Below are positions 46,959 to 55,951 of a stretch of DNA of 64,000 bases, piece after piece. The DNA is from Bacteroidota bacterium (GTDB lineage Bacteria; Bacteroidota; Bacteroidia; B-17B0; Aurantibacillaceae), in the NCBI GenBank assembly GCA_020403265.1, contig JADBXZ010000014.1:62001-126000 (forward strand). The letters run 5' to 3'. The translations under genes and the position numbers were made by a program. Every line of letters begins with the position of its first letter. Within the stretch, counting starts at the first letter, position 1. The notes under the pieces were generated by a model. It was not told the DNA's origin. It worked only from the letters and a program-made list of their open reading frames with translations, and ran no database searches.

Positions 46959-49625
46959 ATGTTTAAAACTTATTATATAATATTCTTTTTATTAAGTTCT
47001 TGTTTAGTTTCATTTGGTCAACTTAAAAAAGGCGATAATTATGTTTCAAAAAACATGTACGTTGAGGCTATAAAATGCTATAAAAAGGCAGTTAACACAA
47101 AGAACTCAAATCTTAAACAAGAGGCATTACTAAAGCTTGCCAATGCGTATAAAACAATTAACGAATACCAAAAAGCTGAATCTAGTTTTCAACAAGCATT
47201 AGCTATTGGTACCGTAAGTAATGTTGAAGAATATTATAATTACGCGCAAGTGCTCAAAGTAAACAACAAGTATGAAGAAGCATCTGAAAATTATCAAATA
47301 TTCCTGAAAAGTAATCCCAAACACGCCAATGCAAAAAATGCATTAAAATTTTGCCGAGAGATTAAATATTATACGAGTAAACCTATTGAATACGTTATAA
47401 AAAATATTGAATCCCTGAATACCGAGCGATCAGAATTCTCACCAATTTATTTTAGTAATAGATTATATTTTGTTGCAGAAAAAACAGAATTCAATTTTGT
47501 AGACTTTTCAAATAATGATTTAAACGGTGAACCCTATTTAAATATGTTTACCGCTGAGATTAAAAACGATCAGATTAAAAAGACCAAGCAACTAAGCAAA
47601 AAAATCAATACTGATTATCATGATGGACCTGCATGTATCTCATCAGATGGCAAAACCCTCTACTTTACTCGCACTAACAATAAACTAAAAGATAAGTACG
47701 TAAATCATGCTAAAATTTATATCGCAACCGGCAGTGGATCAAAATGGACTAACATCGCCTCGTTTCAATTTAATAATGATGAATACTCTGTTGCGCACCC
47801 TAGCATCAGTTCAGACGGGAATTATCTTTTCTTTACGAGTAATATGCCGGGGGGGTTTGGGGGAAAAGACATTTATTTTTGTAAAAAAGAAGCGAATGGT
47901 TGGAGTAATCCAAAAAATTTAGGACCTGATATCAATACAACCGGCGACGAAATGTTCCCGTGTATTAAAAGTAACGGTGTACTTTACTTTTCATCTAATG
48001 GTTTGCCTGGTTTTGGTGGTTTAGATATTTATTCTGCAAAACAAAGTAATGGGGTTTGGATTGTCATCAGAAATGAAGGACTGAATTTAAATAGCAGTTA
48101 CGATGATTTTGGTATAACATTTCAAAACGATTCAGTCGGGTATTTCTCATCCAACCGCCAGGGTGGTAAAGGCAAAGATGATATCTATAAATTTGCTTTC
48201 AAAGACAAATCCATGATATTAGGTGGTGCTATTTTATTAACTGAAAATCTTAATAACCCTGCAAAAAATATACATTTAAAATTACTAGATGAAAAAGGTC
48301 AATTTTTAGACAGTACTAAAACTAACTCTAACGGCGGATTTGAATTTAAAAATTTAGAAGCTGACAAAAAATACATGATGTATGTTGATGAAACCGATCC
48401 TCTGTTTGCCGGCAAAGCCCATTATTACTATGCAGATAAGAGTGGCGTGATACAGCGTATTTCCAATAAAGGATACAACCAAAAGTTTTTATTTAAAAAC
48501 TTACCGGCTGACCCTAGTGCTTTACCTGATTTATTTGCAGAAGACGATTTAACTTTGGCGGGAAATTTATTGTATGGCGAAAATCCAAGTAAAGCTATTA
48601 AAAATACAAAAATAAAACTTGTTAATGATTATGGGGATGTGATTGAAGAAACAACTACAAATGAATTTGGGGCATTTGCTTTTAGAAATATTCCTGCTGA
48701 CCAAAATTATTTATTTACAATCGAAGAATCGGACATTACTTTACCAGAAAACACTAAAATTACATTAACAAACAAAAGTGGTAAGGTTTTAAAAACATTT
48801 TATAAAGGCAAAGATAAATTCACGTTTAAGGTTATTAGCTCAGACAAAACCATGTTATCTGAAATGGACGTAAACGATGAAGATTTAATTATGGATGTTT
48901 TTGGATATGTTTACGATCAAAACAAAAAACCTATTGCTTTTACAAAAGTTAAACTACTTGCTGAAAATGATCCTGCCGTTTATGAATTAAAAACCTCAGA
49001 AAGCGGTAAATTTAATTTCAGAAATTTAAAGGCAGACAAGAATTATATTTTTGAAGCAGACGAGACAGATCCTGCATTAAAAAACGTAACCAGGATTTTT
49101 ATTGCGGATGCTAAAGGAAAAATTTATAAAGTAATTGATAAAAACATGGATGGCAAATTTAAATTTAAAATTATGGAATCTGATAAACAACGCCTGGGTG
49201 AGTTTGTAGTTGATGATCCATGGCTAGCAGTGCTTGAATTAAAAAACAAACAAGAGAAAGAGCTTACCATCATAGAAAATATTTATTATGCCAGTGGTGA
49301 CCATAAATTAGATGATGCTGGAATAAAAATTATGGACAAAGTTATCTCTGTCATGCAAAGCAACAAACAACTTATTGTTGAATTAAGTTCGCATACCGAT
49401 AGTAAAGCAAGCGACCAGTTTAACTTAGTTCTTTCAAAGAAAAGAGCACAAACCGCTGTAGATTATCTTATTGCAAAAGGAATTGACAAGAAAAGATTAA
49501 CAGCTGTAGGTTATGGCGAAACTAAACTATTAAACAAGTGTACTAATAATGTTGAGTGTACGGATGATGAACATAAAATTAACCGCCGTACAGAGTTTAA
49601 AATTAACGAACAAAAACTACCTTAA
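46959..49625 (+). CDS. TPR-PD40-carboxypeptidase-regulatory-like-OmpA protein
   Basis: TPR N-terminus, 'LFFTSNMPGGFGGKDIYFCKK', repeated 'NEFGAFAFRNIPADQNYLFTIEESD' units, OmpA 'VELSSHTDSKASDQFNLVLSKKRAQTAVDYLIAKGI'. Confidence 0.9.
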   Translation: MFKTYYIIFFLLSSCLVSFGQLKKGDNYVSKNMYVEAIKCYKKAVNTKNSNLKQEALLKLANAYKTINEYQKAESSFQQALAIGTVSNVEEYYNYAQVLKVNNKYEEASENYQIFLKSNPKHANAKNALKFCREIKYYTSKPIEYVIKNIESLNTERSEFSPIYFSNRLYFVAEKTEFNFVDFSNNDLNGEPYLNMFTAEIKNDQIKKTKQLSKKINTDYHDGPACISSDGKTLYFTRTNNKLKDKYVNHAKIYIATGSGSKWTNIASFQFNNDEYSVAHPSISSDGNYLFFTSNMPGGFGGKDIYFCKKEANGWSNPKNLGPDINTTGDEMFPCIKSNGVLYFSSNGLPGFGGLDIYSAKQSNGVWIVIRNEGLNLNSSYDDFGITFQNDSVGYFSSNRQGGKGKDDIYKFAFKDKSMILGGAILLTENLNNPAKNIHLKLLDEKGQFLDSTKTNSNGGFEFKNLEADKKYMMYVDETDPLFAGKAHYYYADKSGVIQRISNKGYNQKFLFKNLPADPSALPDLFAEDDLTLAGNLLYGENPSKAIKNTKIKLVNDYGDVIEETTTNEFGAFAFRNIPADQNYLFTIEESDITLPENTKITLTNKSGKVLKTFYKGKDKFTFKVISSDKTMLSEMDVNDEDLIMDVFGYVYDQNKKPIAFTKVKLLAENDPAVYELKTSESGKFNFRNLKADKNYIFEADETDPALKNVTRIFIADAKGKIYKVIDKNMDGKFKFKIMESDKQRLGEFVVDDPWLAVLELKNKQEKELTIIENIYYASGDHKLDDAGIKIMDKVISVMQSNKQLIVELSSHTDSKASDQFNLVLSKKRAQTAVDYLIAKGIDKKRLTAVGYGETKLLNKCTNNVECTDDEHKINRRTEFKINEQKLP

Positions 49626-49629
49626 AACT

Positions 49630-49659
49630 TTTGATATTTAACAAAGCTTCTTACTTTTG
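49630..49659 (+). promoter_or_regulatory. Bacteroidota-type promoter (TTTG-N18-TACTTTTG)
   Basis: TTTG 49630-49633, TACTTTTG 49652-49659, upstream of the ATG at 49682. Confidence 0.65.
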
Positions 49660-49681
49660 TAAAAACTAACATACTCAAATT

Positions 49682-50266
49682 ATGAAAAAAATAATTACAC
49701 TTTTATCAATAATATTAATTGTATCATCTTGCTCAAACAAATTCAGTTTACAAAAAAGAAAATATAATAAAGGTTTTTATTTTGCATCAAATCATTCTAA
49801 AAACAACTCATCCAATACCGGAAAGTTAAACCCTCAAATATTAAACAGCAAAAGTTATAGTCAGGTTAAAATAGAGCAGCAAGAATTAGAAATCGCTTCA
49901 GAAAACAATAAAAATGTAGAATTAACTGTTATGACCAATCCTGCGTCTGCTAAAATCCAGCCTAATCTATCAGAAGTTTCAAAAAATGATCTTTCTTTAG
50001 TCTCAAACAACATAAAACATATTCAGTTAAACAAATTAATTAAGCCAATGGCCTTACCAATGGCAAAAAAGGGTGGGTCTGACACCAACTTGATTGTTCT
50101 AGTTATACTTAGTTTGTTCCCTATTATTTGTTTAATAGCTGTTTTTTTAAAAGACAGTAAAAGTATTACATTAAACTTTTGGATTGATTTACTACTACAT
50201 TTGACATTAATTGGTGCAATTATTTTTGCCTTATTGGTTGTGCTTGATATTGTAAATTTGGCCTAG
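49682..50266 (+). CDS. Lipoprotein with C-terminal YqaE/Pmp3-like hydrophobic segments
   Basis: Lipobox 'LIVSSCSNKFSLQKRKYNKGFYF'; C-terminal 'LIVLVILSLFPIICLIAVFLKD...ITLNFWIDLLLHLTLIGAIIFALLVV'. Confidence 0.65.
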   Translation: MKKIITLLSIILIVSSCSNKFSLQKRKYNKGFYFASNHSKNNSSNTGKLNPQILNSKSYSQVKIEQQELEIASENNKNVELTVMTNPASAKIQPNLSEVSKNDLSLVSNNIKHIQLNKLIKPMALPMAKKGGSDTNLIVLVILSLFPIICLIAVFLKDSKSITLNFWIDLLLHLTLIGAIIFALLVVLDIVNLA

Positions 50267-50826
50267 TTGATTTTAATCTTAGCACGAAAACCTCTTACGG
50301 CATAATAAGATTGGGCACCATTATGATAGATGAATACTCTTCCAAATTTATAATCACCAAAAATAGCTCCACCAAGTTTTCTAATTGAATCAGGCGTATG
50401 AAGCCATGTAGATGTTTTCATATCAAACGGGCCATACTTTTGCAAGTCAAAATATTCTTGCTCTGTTAGTAAAGTTACGCCCATATCTAATGCCATTTGA
50501 GTGGCGCTGCCATTTGGCTTATTTTCCTTTCTGCTGTCCAAAGCTTCCTTGTCATAACATAAGCTTCTTCTACCAACTGGAGTCTCTTTAGAACAATCTA
50601 TAAAAACAATATCGCCTTTGATAGTGCTTAACTCAACAACATCAGGATCTCCCCCACTCTCTTCTAAATGATAAATACTTAATAAGGCTTTTTTGTTTTT
50701 TGCTAAAAACGTTTCAATCTCTTTCCAATCATTAGATGGATGTCTATTTAGATTAGTTTCAAAACGATCTCTTAATTTATCAATTAATAACTTTAATTCC
50801 TTTGTGGTTGGTTTGATTTCTGACAT
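50263..50826 (-). CDS. DUF4256 domain protein
   Basis: 'LEESGGDPDVVELSTIKGDIVFIDCSKETPVGRRSLCYDKEALDSRKENKPNGSATQMALDMGVTLLTEQEYFDLQ'. Confidence 0.88.
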   Translation of the reverse strand: MSEIKPTTKELKLLIDKLRDRFETNLNRHPSNDWKEIETFLAKNKKALLSIYHLEESGGDPDVVELSTIKGDIVFIDCSKETPVGRRSLCYDKEALDSRKENKPNGSATQMALDMGVTLLTEQEYFDLQKYGPFDMKTSTWLHTPDSIRKLGGAIFGDYKFGRVFIYHNGAQSYYAVRGFRAKIKIN

Positions 50827-50830
50827 ATAA

Positions 50831-51919
50831 TTAAGACTCGTTAGGATTAGCTAAAGTTGGTACTTTAATTTTTTCTCCTTTTTTTAAACCCTCCACAACT
50901 TCGGTAACAATCGCATCACTTAGCCCTGTTTTAACAAAACGTTTTTCGTACTTATTCTCTCCAATTAGTACTTCAACAAACGTTTTATCACCTTCAAATT
51001 GCAAAACACTTTCAGAAACCGCCAAAACTTTCTCTTTCTTTGCTAAAATAATATCAGCATTTGCGCTATAACCAGCTCTTAAAAAGGTAGCATCAGTAGT
51101 TCCGGTATTTATTTTGGCTTTAATTACAAACTGCATTGCACCGGCCTCATTAATTCCTTTTGGAGAAATATATTCTAAAGTGGCATTAAATTTAATTTTA
51201 TCAATTGCACCTATAGTAAGTTCTATCGAGTTACCCATATTTATTTTACCTACTTCGCTCTCATCTAATTTACCTTCAAAAATCATTTCGCTCATATTGG
51301 CTACCGAACATATAGTTGTTCCCTCATTAAATGTGTTACTTTCAATTACCTGTCCACCTTCTTTAATCGGTACATCTAAAATCATACCTGAAATTGTAGA
51401 TTTAACAAGCGTATTACTTGATTGAAGTGAACTTTTAGCAACGCCCTCTTTAATAATTTGTAATTGATTTTTCGCAGCCTCAACTTCTTCGTTAGTAGTT
51501 TTTAATCTTAATTCATACTGTTGAAACTCTTGTTTCGAAATAACACTTTGGTCTAATAAAGACTTATTTCTATCGAATTCAATTTTCGAGTTGTCATAAT
51601 TGATTTGGGCAGCATTAAGTCTATTTTCAGCATTAGCAAGGTTAAGCATGTTTGGTATTATTTTGATTTTGGCAATCACATCGCCTTCTTTAACCTGCAT
51701 GCCAGCAACAACATAAAGCTTTTCAACGATACCACTAACCTGCGATTTAACGTTCACTTCTTTTCTAGGAACAATTGAACCAGTTGCTACTGTTTTCTTA
51801 ACAATAGTTGTATCTGTTACAATTTCTGTTTTAACAACTGTTGGTTGTTCAGATGAACAACCAATAAATACTGAAACAGTAATAAAAGTGAAAATTAGTT
51901 TGATCAAAATTTTATTCAT
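50831..51919 (-). CDS. MacA/HlyD-type periplasmic adaptor lipoprotein
   Basis: Lipobox 'VFIGCSSE', 'ATGSIVPRKEVNVKSQVSGIVEKLYVVAGMQVKEGDVIAKI', 'LRAGYSANADIIL'. Confidence 0.88.
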   Translation of the reverse strand: MNKILIKLIFTFITVSVFIGCSSEQPTVVKTEIVTDTTIVKKTVATGSIVPRKEVNVKSQVSGIVEKLYVVAGMQVKEGDVIAKIKIIPNMLNLANAENRLNAAQINYDNSKIEFDRNKSLLDQSVISKQEFQQYELRLKTTNEEVEAAKNQLQIIKEGVAKSSLQSSNTLVKSTISGMILDVPIKEGGQVIESNTFNEGTTICSVANMSEMIFEGKLDESEVGKINMGNSIELTIGAIDKIKFNATLEYISPKGINEAGAMQFVIKAKINTGTTDATFLRAGYSANADIILAKKEKVLAVSESVLQFEGDKTFVEVLIGENKYEKRFVKTGLSDAIVTEVVEGLKKGEKIKVPTLANPNES

Positions 51920-53168
51920 ATCGTAAAGCTTCTACAGGATTGATAGCAACGGCTTTTCTTGCAGGAATTAGTCCTGCAAAGGTACCACTTATTACCAAAA
52001 TTAAAAGCGAACCAATGATTACCGTTAAATCAACTGTAGGGTTCGCAAACATGCTATCTCTTGATGGAGGTAAATTTTTATTTAATAATTGTATAATCAA
52101 TAAACCTAGTCCCAAACCAGTTAATCCGGCAAGAGAAGTTAAAAAAAGTGATTCAACCATTATTTGACTGATAACACTAATTGGAGTTGCGCCAATCGCT
52201 CGTTTGACACCAATTTCTTTGGTTCGTTCTTTAACTACTATTAGCATTATATTACTTACGCCAATAACGCCTGCAATTAATGTTCCTGAACCAACAAACC
52301 AAATTAACCAATCTATACCATTAAACAAACCGTTCATTTTATTATATTGAACCTCAGTATTCCAATGTCCGACGGCTTGCTGATCAATGGGCGCAATTTT
52401 ATGTCGTTCTTTTAACACTGTAATTGCTTTTTCTTCGGCAATTGATGCAGGTATTCCTTTTTTAGCGAGCAACGAAAACCAGGTAATGTGATCGCCCATA
52501 TGAAAAGCGTTTTGGAAAGTAGTGAACGGTACACGAATTTTTCGTGCACCTTCCATATATCGTTGCCCATTACCTTGTGGCGTATTTACCCCAATTACTT
52601 TAAAATTAACCCCATTTATTTTAATAAAACTTCCTATTGGTTGCTCTGTTTTTGAATATAAAGTTTCAACCACACGCGGACCAATCACACATACTTTACG
52701 TTTTTCATCAATATCATTTTGATTAATAAATCGGCCACTTTGTAGTTTAATATTTTCAATTTTTGTAATGCTTGGATATTCACCTAAAACCTCAAAATTA
52801 CCAACTTTTAATCCCCTTATTACGTTATTAGAGTTTCCGTAATCACCAAGCTGGTTTTCCGGCGAAATAACCTCAAGCTCATCTATTTTTTTTAGTGCAA
52901 TGGCATCACCATTTTTAAACTGATAATTTCTGCCACTTTTCATACCTTTATATGGTTTACTGGTAGTTTGAGCCCAAATAAAAAAACTATTATTACCTTC
53001 GCCCGCAAATTCCTGCATTACCCCGTGCCTGAGTCCGGATCCGGCCCCAAGCATAATAACCAGCATAAAAATTCCCCAAAATACGCCAAACATAGTTAGG
53101 GCTGTTCTCAACTTGTTTTTACGAATGGTTGCAAAAATTTCCTGCCAATTATCTTTTTCAAAAATCAC
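51912..53168 (-). CDS. MacB-type ABC transporter permease
   Basis: 'NWQEIFATIRKNKLRTALTMFGVFWGIFMLVIMLG', 'VKERTKEIGVKRAIGATPISV', 'GLIPARKAVAINPVEALRYE'. Confidence 0.93.
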   Translation of the reverse strand: MIFEKDNWQEIFATIRKNKLRTALTMFGVFWGIFMLVIMLGAGSGLRHGVMQEFAGEGNNSFFIWAQTTSKPYKGMKSGRNYQFKNGDAIALKKIDELEVISPENQLGDYGNSNNVIRGLKVGNFEVLGEYPSITKIENIKLQSGRFINQNDIDEKRKVCVIGPRVVETLYSKTEQPIGSFIKINGVNFKVIGVNTPQGNGQRYMEGARKIRVPFTTFQNAFHMGDHITWFSLLAKKGIPASIAEEKAITVLKERHKIAPIDQQAVGHWNTEVQYNKMNGLFNGIDWLIWFVGSGTLIAGVIGVSNIMLIVVKERTKEIGVKRAIGATPISVISQIMVESLFLTSLAGLTGLGLGLLIIQLLNKNLPPSRDSMFANPTVDLTVIIGSLLILVISGTFAGLIPARKAVAINPVEALRYE

Positions 53169-53223
53169 CTGTCGGGGCTTAGCTGTTTAATATTTTCTTA
53201 AATTTACGTACTTTTTTAATTCA

Positions 53224-54369
53224 ATGAAAATATACTTAGATAATGCTGCAACAACTAAACTTGATGAAGAGGTTTTAAAGGCTATGATACCTGTTATGGC
53301 TGATGAATTTGGAAATCCATCATCTATACATGCTTATGGAAGAAAAGTACGTTCGTTGGTTGAAAATGCCAGAAAAACGGTTGCCAAATTGTTAAATGTA
53401 ACACCAGCTGAAATATTTTTCACCAGTGGCGGAACCGAAGCTGATAACATGGCTATTTGCCAGAGTGTTGATACCTTTGGAATAAAGCACATCATCAGTT
53501 CCAAAATAGAACATCATGCAGTAGAGCATACCATTTGCGTCCTAGAAAAACAAGGTAAAGTAAAGGTAAGTTGGGTTAATATTGACGAAATGGGTAATGT
53601 GGATTTAGCACATTTAGAAGAATTACTAAAAACGAATGAAAAATCATTAGTAAGCTTAATGCATGCCAACAACGAAATTGGTACACTTTTGCCCTTAAAC
53701 GAAGTTGGCGAACTATGTGAAAAATACAACGCCTTGTTTCACAGTGATACGGTACAAACCATGGGGCACTATACTATGGATTTAAAAAACACCAAGGTAC
53801 ATTATGTTACTTGTGCCGCTCATAAATTTCATGGTCCAAAAGGTGTTGGCTTTTTGTACATACATCATGGTCATAAAATCAGCCCGTTTATTCATGGTGG
53901 TGCCCAAGAGCGAAATATGCGAGGTGGTACTGAAAATGTGTATGGCATTGTAGGGCTTGCTAAAGCTTTGGAAATATGTTTCAATGAAATGGAAGCCCAT
54001 CAAAAACACATTTACGGATTAAAAACATACCTAAAAGCTAAGTTAGAAGAAAACATTCCAGGTATCGAATTTAATGGCGAAACAAGTTACGACAAAGCAT
54101 TATACACAGTATTAAACTGCCGTTTCCCTGCTCACCCTGATGCCGAAATGTTACTGTTTAATTTAGATATTGCAGGTATAGCTGCAAGTGGAGGAAGCGC
54201 ATGTAGCAGTGGCAGTAACCAAGGCAGCCATGTATTAAAGGGAATTGGTATAGATATGTCGAGGGCATCCGTAAGATTCAGTTTTAGCAAATACAACACA
54301 AAAGATGAATTGGATAAAGTGGTTGAAAAATTAAAACAACTATTAACAGTAAAAGAAACAATTAATTAA
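53224..54369 (+). CDS. Cysteine desulfurase (IscS/NifS family)
   Basis: 'YLDNAATTKLDEEVLKAMIPVMADEFGNPSSIHAYGRK', 'CAAHKFHGPKGVGFLYI', 'ASGGSACSSGS'. Confidence 0.95.
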   Translation: MKIYLDNAATTKLDEEVLKAMIPVMADEFGNPSSIHAYGRKVRSLVENARKTVAKLLNVTPAEIFFTSGGTEADNMAICQSVDTFGIKHIISSKIEHHAVEHTICVLEKQGKVKVSWVNIDEMGNVDLAHLEELLKTNEKSLVSLMHANNEIGTLLPLNEVGELCEKYNALFHSDTVQTMGHYTMDLKNTKVHYVTCAAHKFHGPKGVGFLYIHHGHKISPFIHGGAQERNMRGGTENVYGIVGLAKALEICFNEMEAHQKHIYGLKTYLKAKLEENIPGIEFNGETSYDKALYTVLNCRFPAHPDAEMLLFNLDIAGIAASGGSACSSGSNQGSHVLKGIGIDMSRASVRFSFSKYNTKDELDKVVEKLKQLLTVKETIN

Positions 54370-54374
54370 AAGAT

Positions 54375-54935
54375 ATGAGTGATATTAAAACAGTATTAGA
54401 CAATGCAAAGTCATTAATGGACAAAGCGATTAGCCATTTAGAATCTGAACTACAAAAAGTAAGAGCCGGCAAGGCTAACCCTGTGATGTTAGAAAACGTT
54501 CAGGTAGACTATTACGGAAGCCGAGTTCCATTGAGTAACACAGCAAGTATAAACACTCAAGATGCTAGAACATTAATCATTCAACCATGGGAAAAAAGCA
54601 TGTTAACTCCAATTGAAAAGGCCATACAGGCAGCTAATTTAGGTTTTAACCCTCAAAATGACGGGGTTATTATAAGAATTATTGTGCCACCTTTAACTGA
54701 AGAACGCCGCAAAGATTTAACCAAAACCGCTAAAGGTTTAGGTGAAGATGCTAAAATTGCTTCAAGAAATATTCGAAAAGATGCCATGGAACAAATCAAA
54801 AAATTACAAAAAGATGGCTTACCTGAAGACTTAGCTAAGGATGCTGAAACTAAAGTACAGCAATTAACAGATGGCACTGTATCTAAAATTGATAAACACG
54901 TAGAGCAAAAGGAAAAGGAAATCATGACTGTTTAA
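54375..54935 (+). CDS. frr: Ribosome recycling factor
   Basis: 'MDKAISHLESELQKVRAGKANPVMLENVQVDYYGSRVPLSNTASI...IQPWEKSML...IRIIVPPLTEERRKDLTK'. Confidence 0.97.
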   Translation: MSDIKTVLDNAKSLMDKAISHLESELQKVRAGKANPVMLENVQVDYYGSRVPLSNTASINTQDARTLIIQPWEKSMLTPIEKAIQAANLGFNPQNDGVIIRIIVPPLTEERRKDLTKTAKGLGEDAKIASRNIRKDAMEQIKKLQKDGLPEDLAKDAETKVQQLTDGTVSKIDKHVEQKEKEIMTV

Positions 54936-55294
54936 TTGAATCAAGTTTATTGATTCTTAAAGGGGTTCATAATCGATTAATTTCCGTTTTCAATTATATG
55001 AATGAAAACGATTTTAATAAAAGTTATTTACATCCACAAAATCAAAAAGAATGTGAGATGTTCTATTTTTTAGGATTGTGCAGTTGGCGTTGTTTGTATC
55101 ACTTTGAACACATTATACTAACTAAAAATCAAACCGCTTAATGTAGATTTTGAATTCTTAAATTGCATTTTGAAGTAAATAGTTTCACATCCAAATTTCA
55201 AAAATATCACATTACAATTACATGTTTTTTTTAAAAGTGCCTATAATATCCAAATAGTCAAGTTTTTTGAAGCCACTGTTTATTACAAATGAAT

Positions 55295-55428
55295 TATACC
55301 ATTTATAATTGTTAAATAGTCTATGGTCAGACTGAGCGGAGTCGAAGTCTGATATTGAAGCACCCTTCGACTACGCTCAGGGTGACTTAAATGCTTTAGA
55401 CTACTTTTAATTTATAAATGGTATTATT
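55295..55428. repeat. About 130-bp snap-back (MITE/REP-like) element
   Basis: Nested arms: ATACCATTTATAA/TTATAAATGGTAT, TAGTCTA/TAGACTA, CTGAGCGGAGTCGAAG/CTTCGACTACGCTCAG. Confidence 0.85.
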
Positions 55429-55495
55429 ATGTAAGATTTAATCTCAAAAACTAAACTACCGATAAAACAGTGGCCTAATTTGGTCTTAACAAGAT

Positions 55496-55843
55496 CTATA
55501 ATTTCTGATTCAACAAAGCAAGAGACGCTGAGGGATTCTCTACTTCTATAATCATTTGCTTGTATTTTTCATCTTTAAGATCAAGAATAATTGCTTTCTT
55601 TTTGTCAGATACATCCATAAAAATTACACCACCGTCTTGATAAAATGTACCTGCGTGTAAACCAAATGGAATATTCGTGCCAATTATTTTAGCAAAATTA
55701 AAATCCTTTATTTGTGTCTCATCCTGATATACTTTTACAATATGTTCACTAGGAATTATTATTTCACTTTTAAGTGCCCATAATTTATGCATTCCTTTTA
55801 TTTCAAAAATAAAATTTTTATCGCTTTTTGTTATACTTACCAT
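55496..55843 (-). CDS. Hypothetical protein (115 aa)
   Basis: ORF with 'IPFGLHAGTFYQDGGVIFMDVSDKKKAIILDLKDEKYKQMIIEVENP', resembling a conserved bacterial hypothetical family. Confidence 0.65.
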   Translation of the reverse strand: MVSITKSDKNFIFEIKGMHKLWALKSEIIIPSEHIVKVYQDETQIKDFNFAKIIGTNIPFGLHAGTFYQDGGVIFMDVSDKKKAIILDLKDEKYKQMIIEVENPSASLALLNQKL

Positions 55844-55919
55844 ATTCGTAAAATTAGTCCAAAAATTTAAGATATATCATACTTCACTGAATCAAAGAAA
55901 AATTATTAAACAAGTCAAC

Positions 55920-55948
55920 AAAAAACCCGCTTGAATAGCGGGTTTTTT
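55920..55948 (-). terminator. Rho-independent terminator for the T9SS protein gene
   Basis: AAAAAACCCGC-ttgaata-GCGGGTTTTTT just past the end of the minus-strand CDS. Confidence 0.85.
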
Positions 55949-55951
55949 AGT

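Noticed and set aside
54950-55141. 63-aa ORF after frr
   Set aside because: No family motif, no signal and weak coding character; treated as intergenic.
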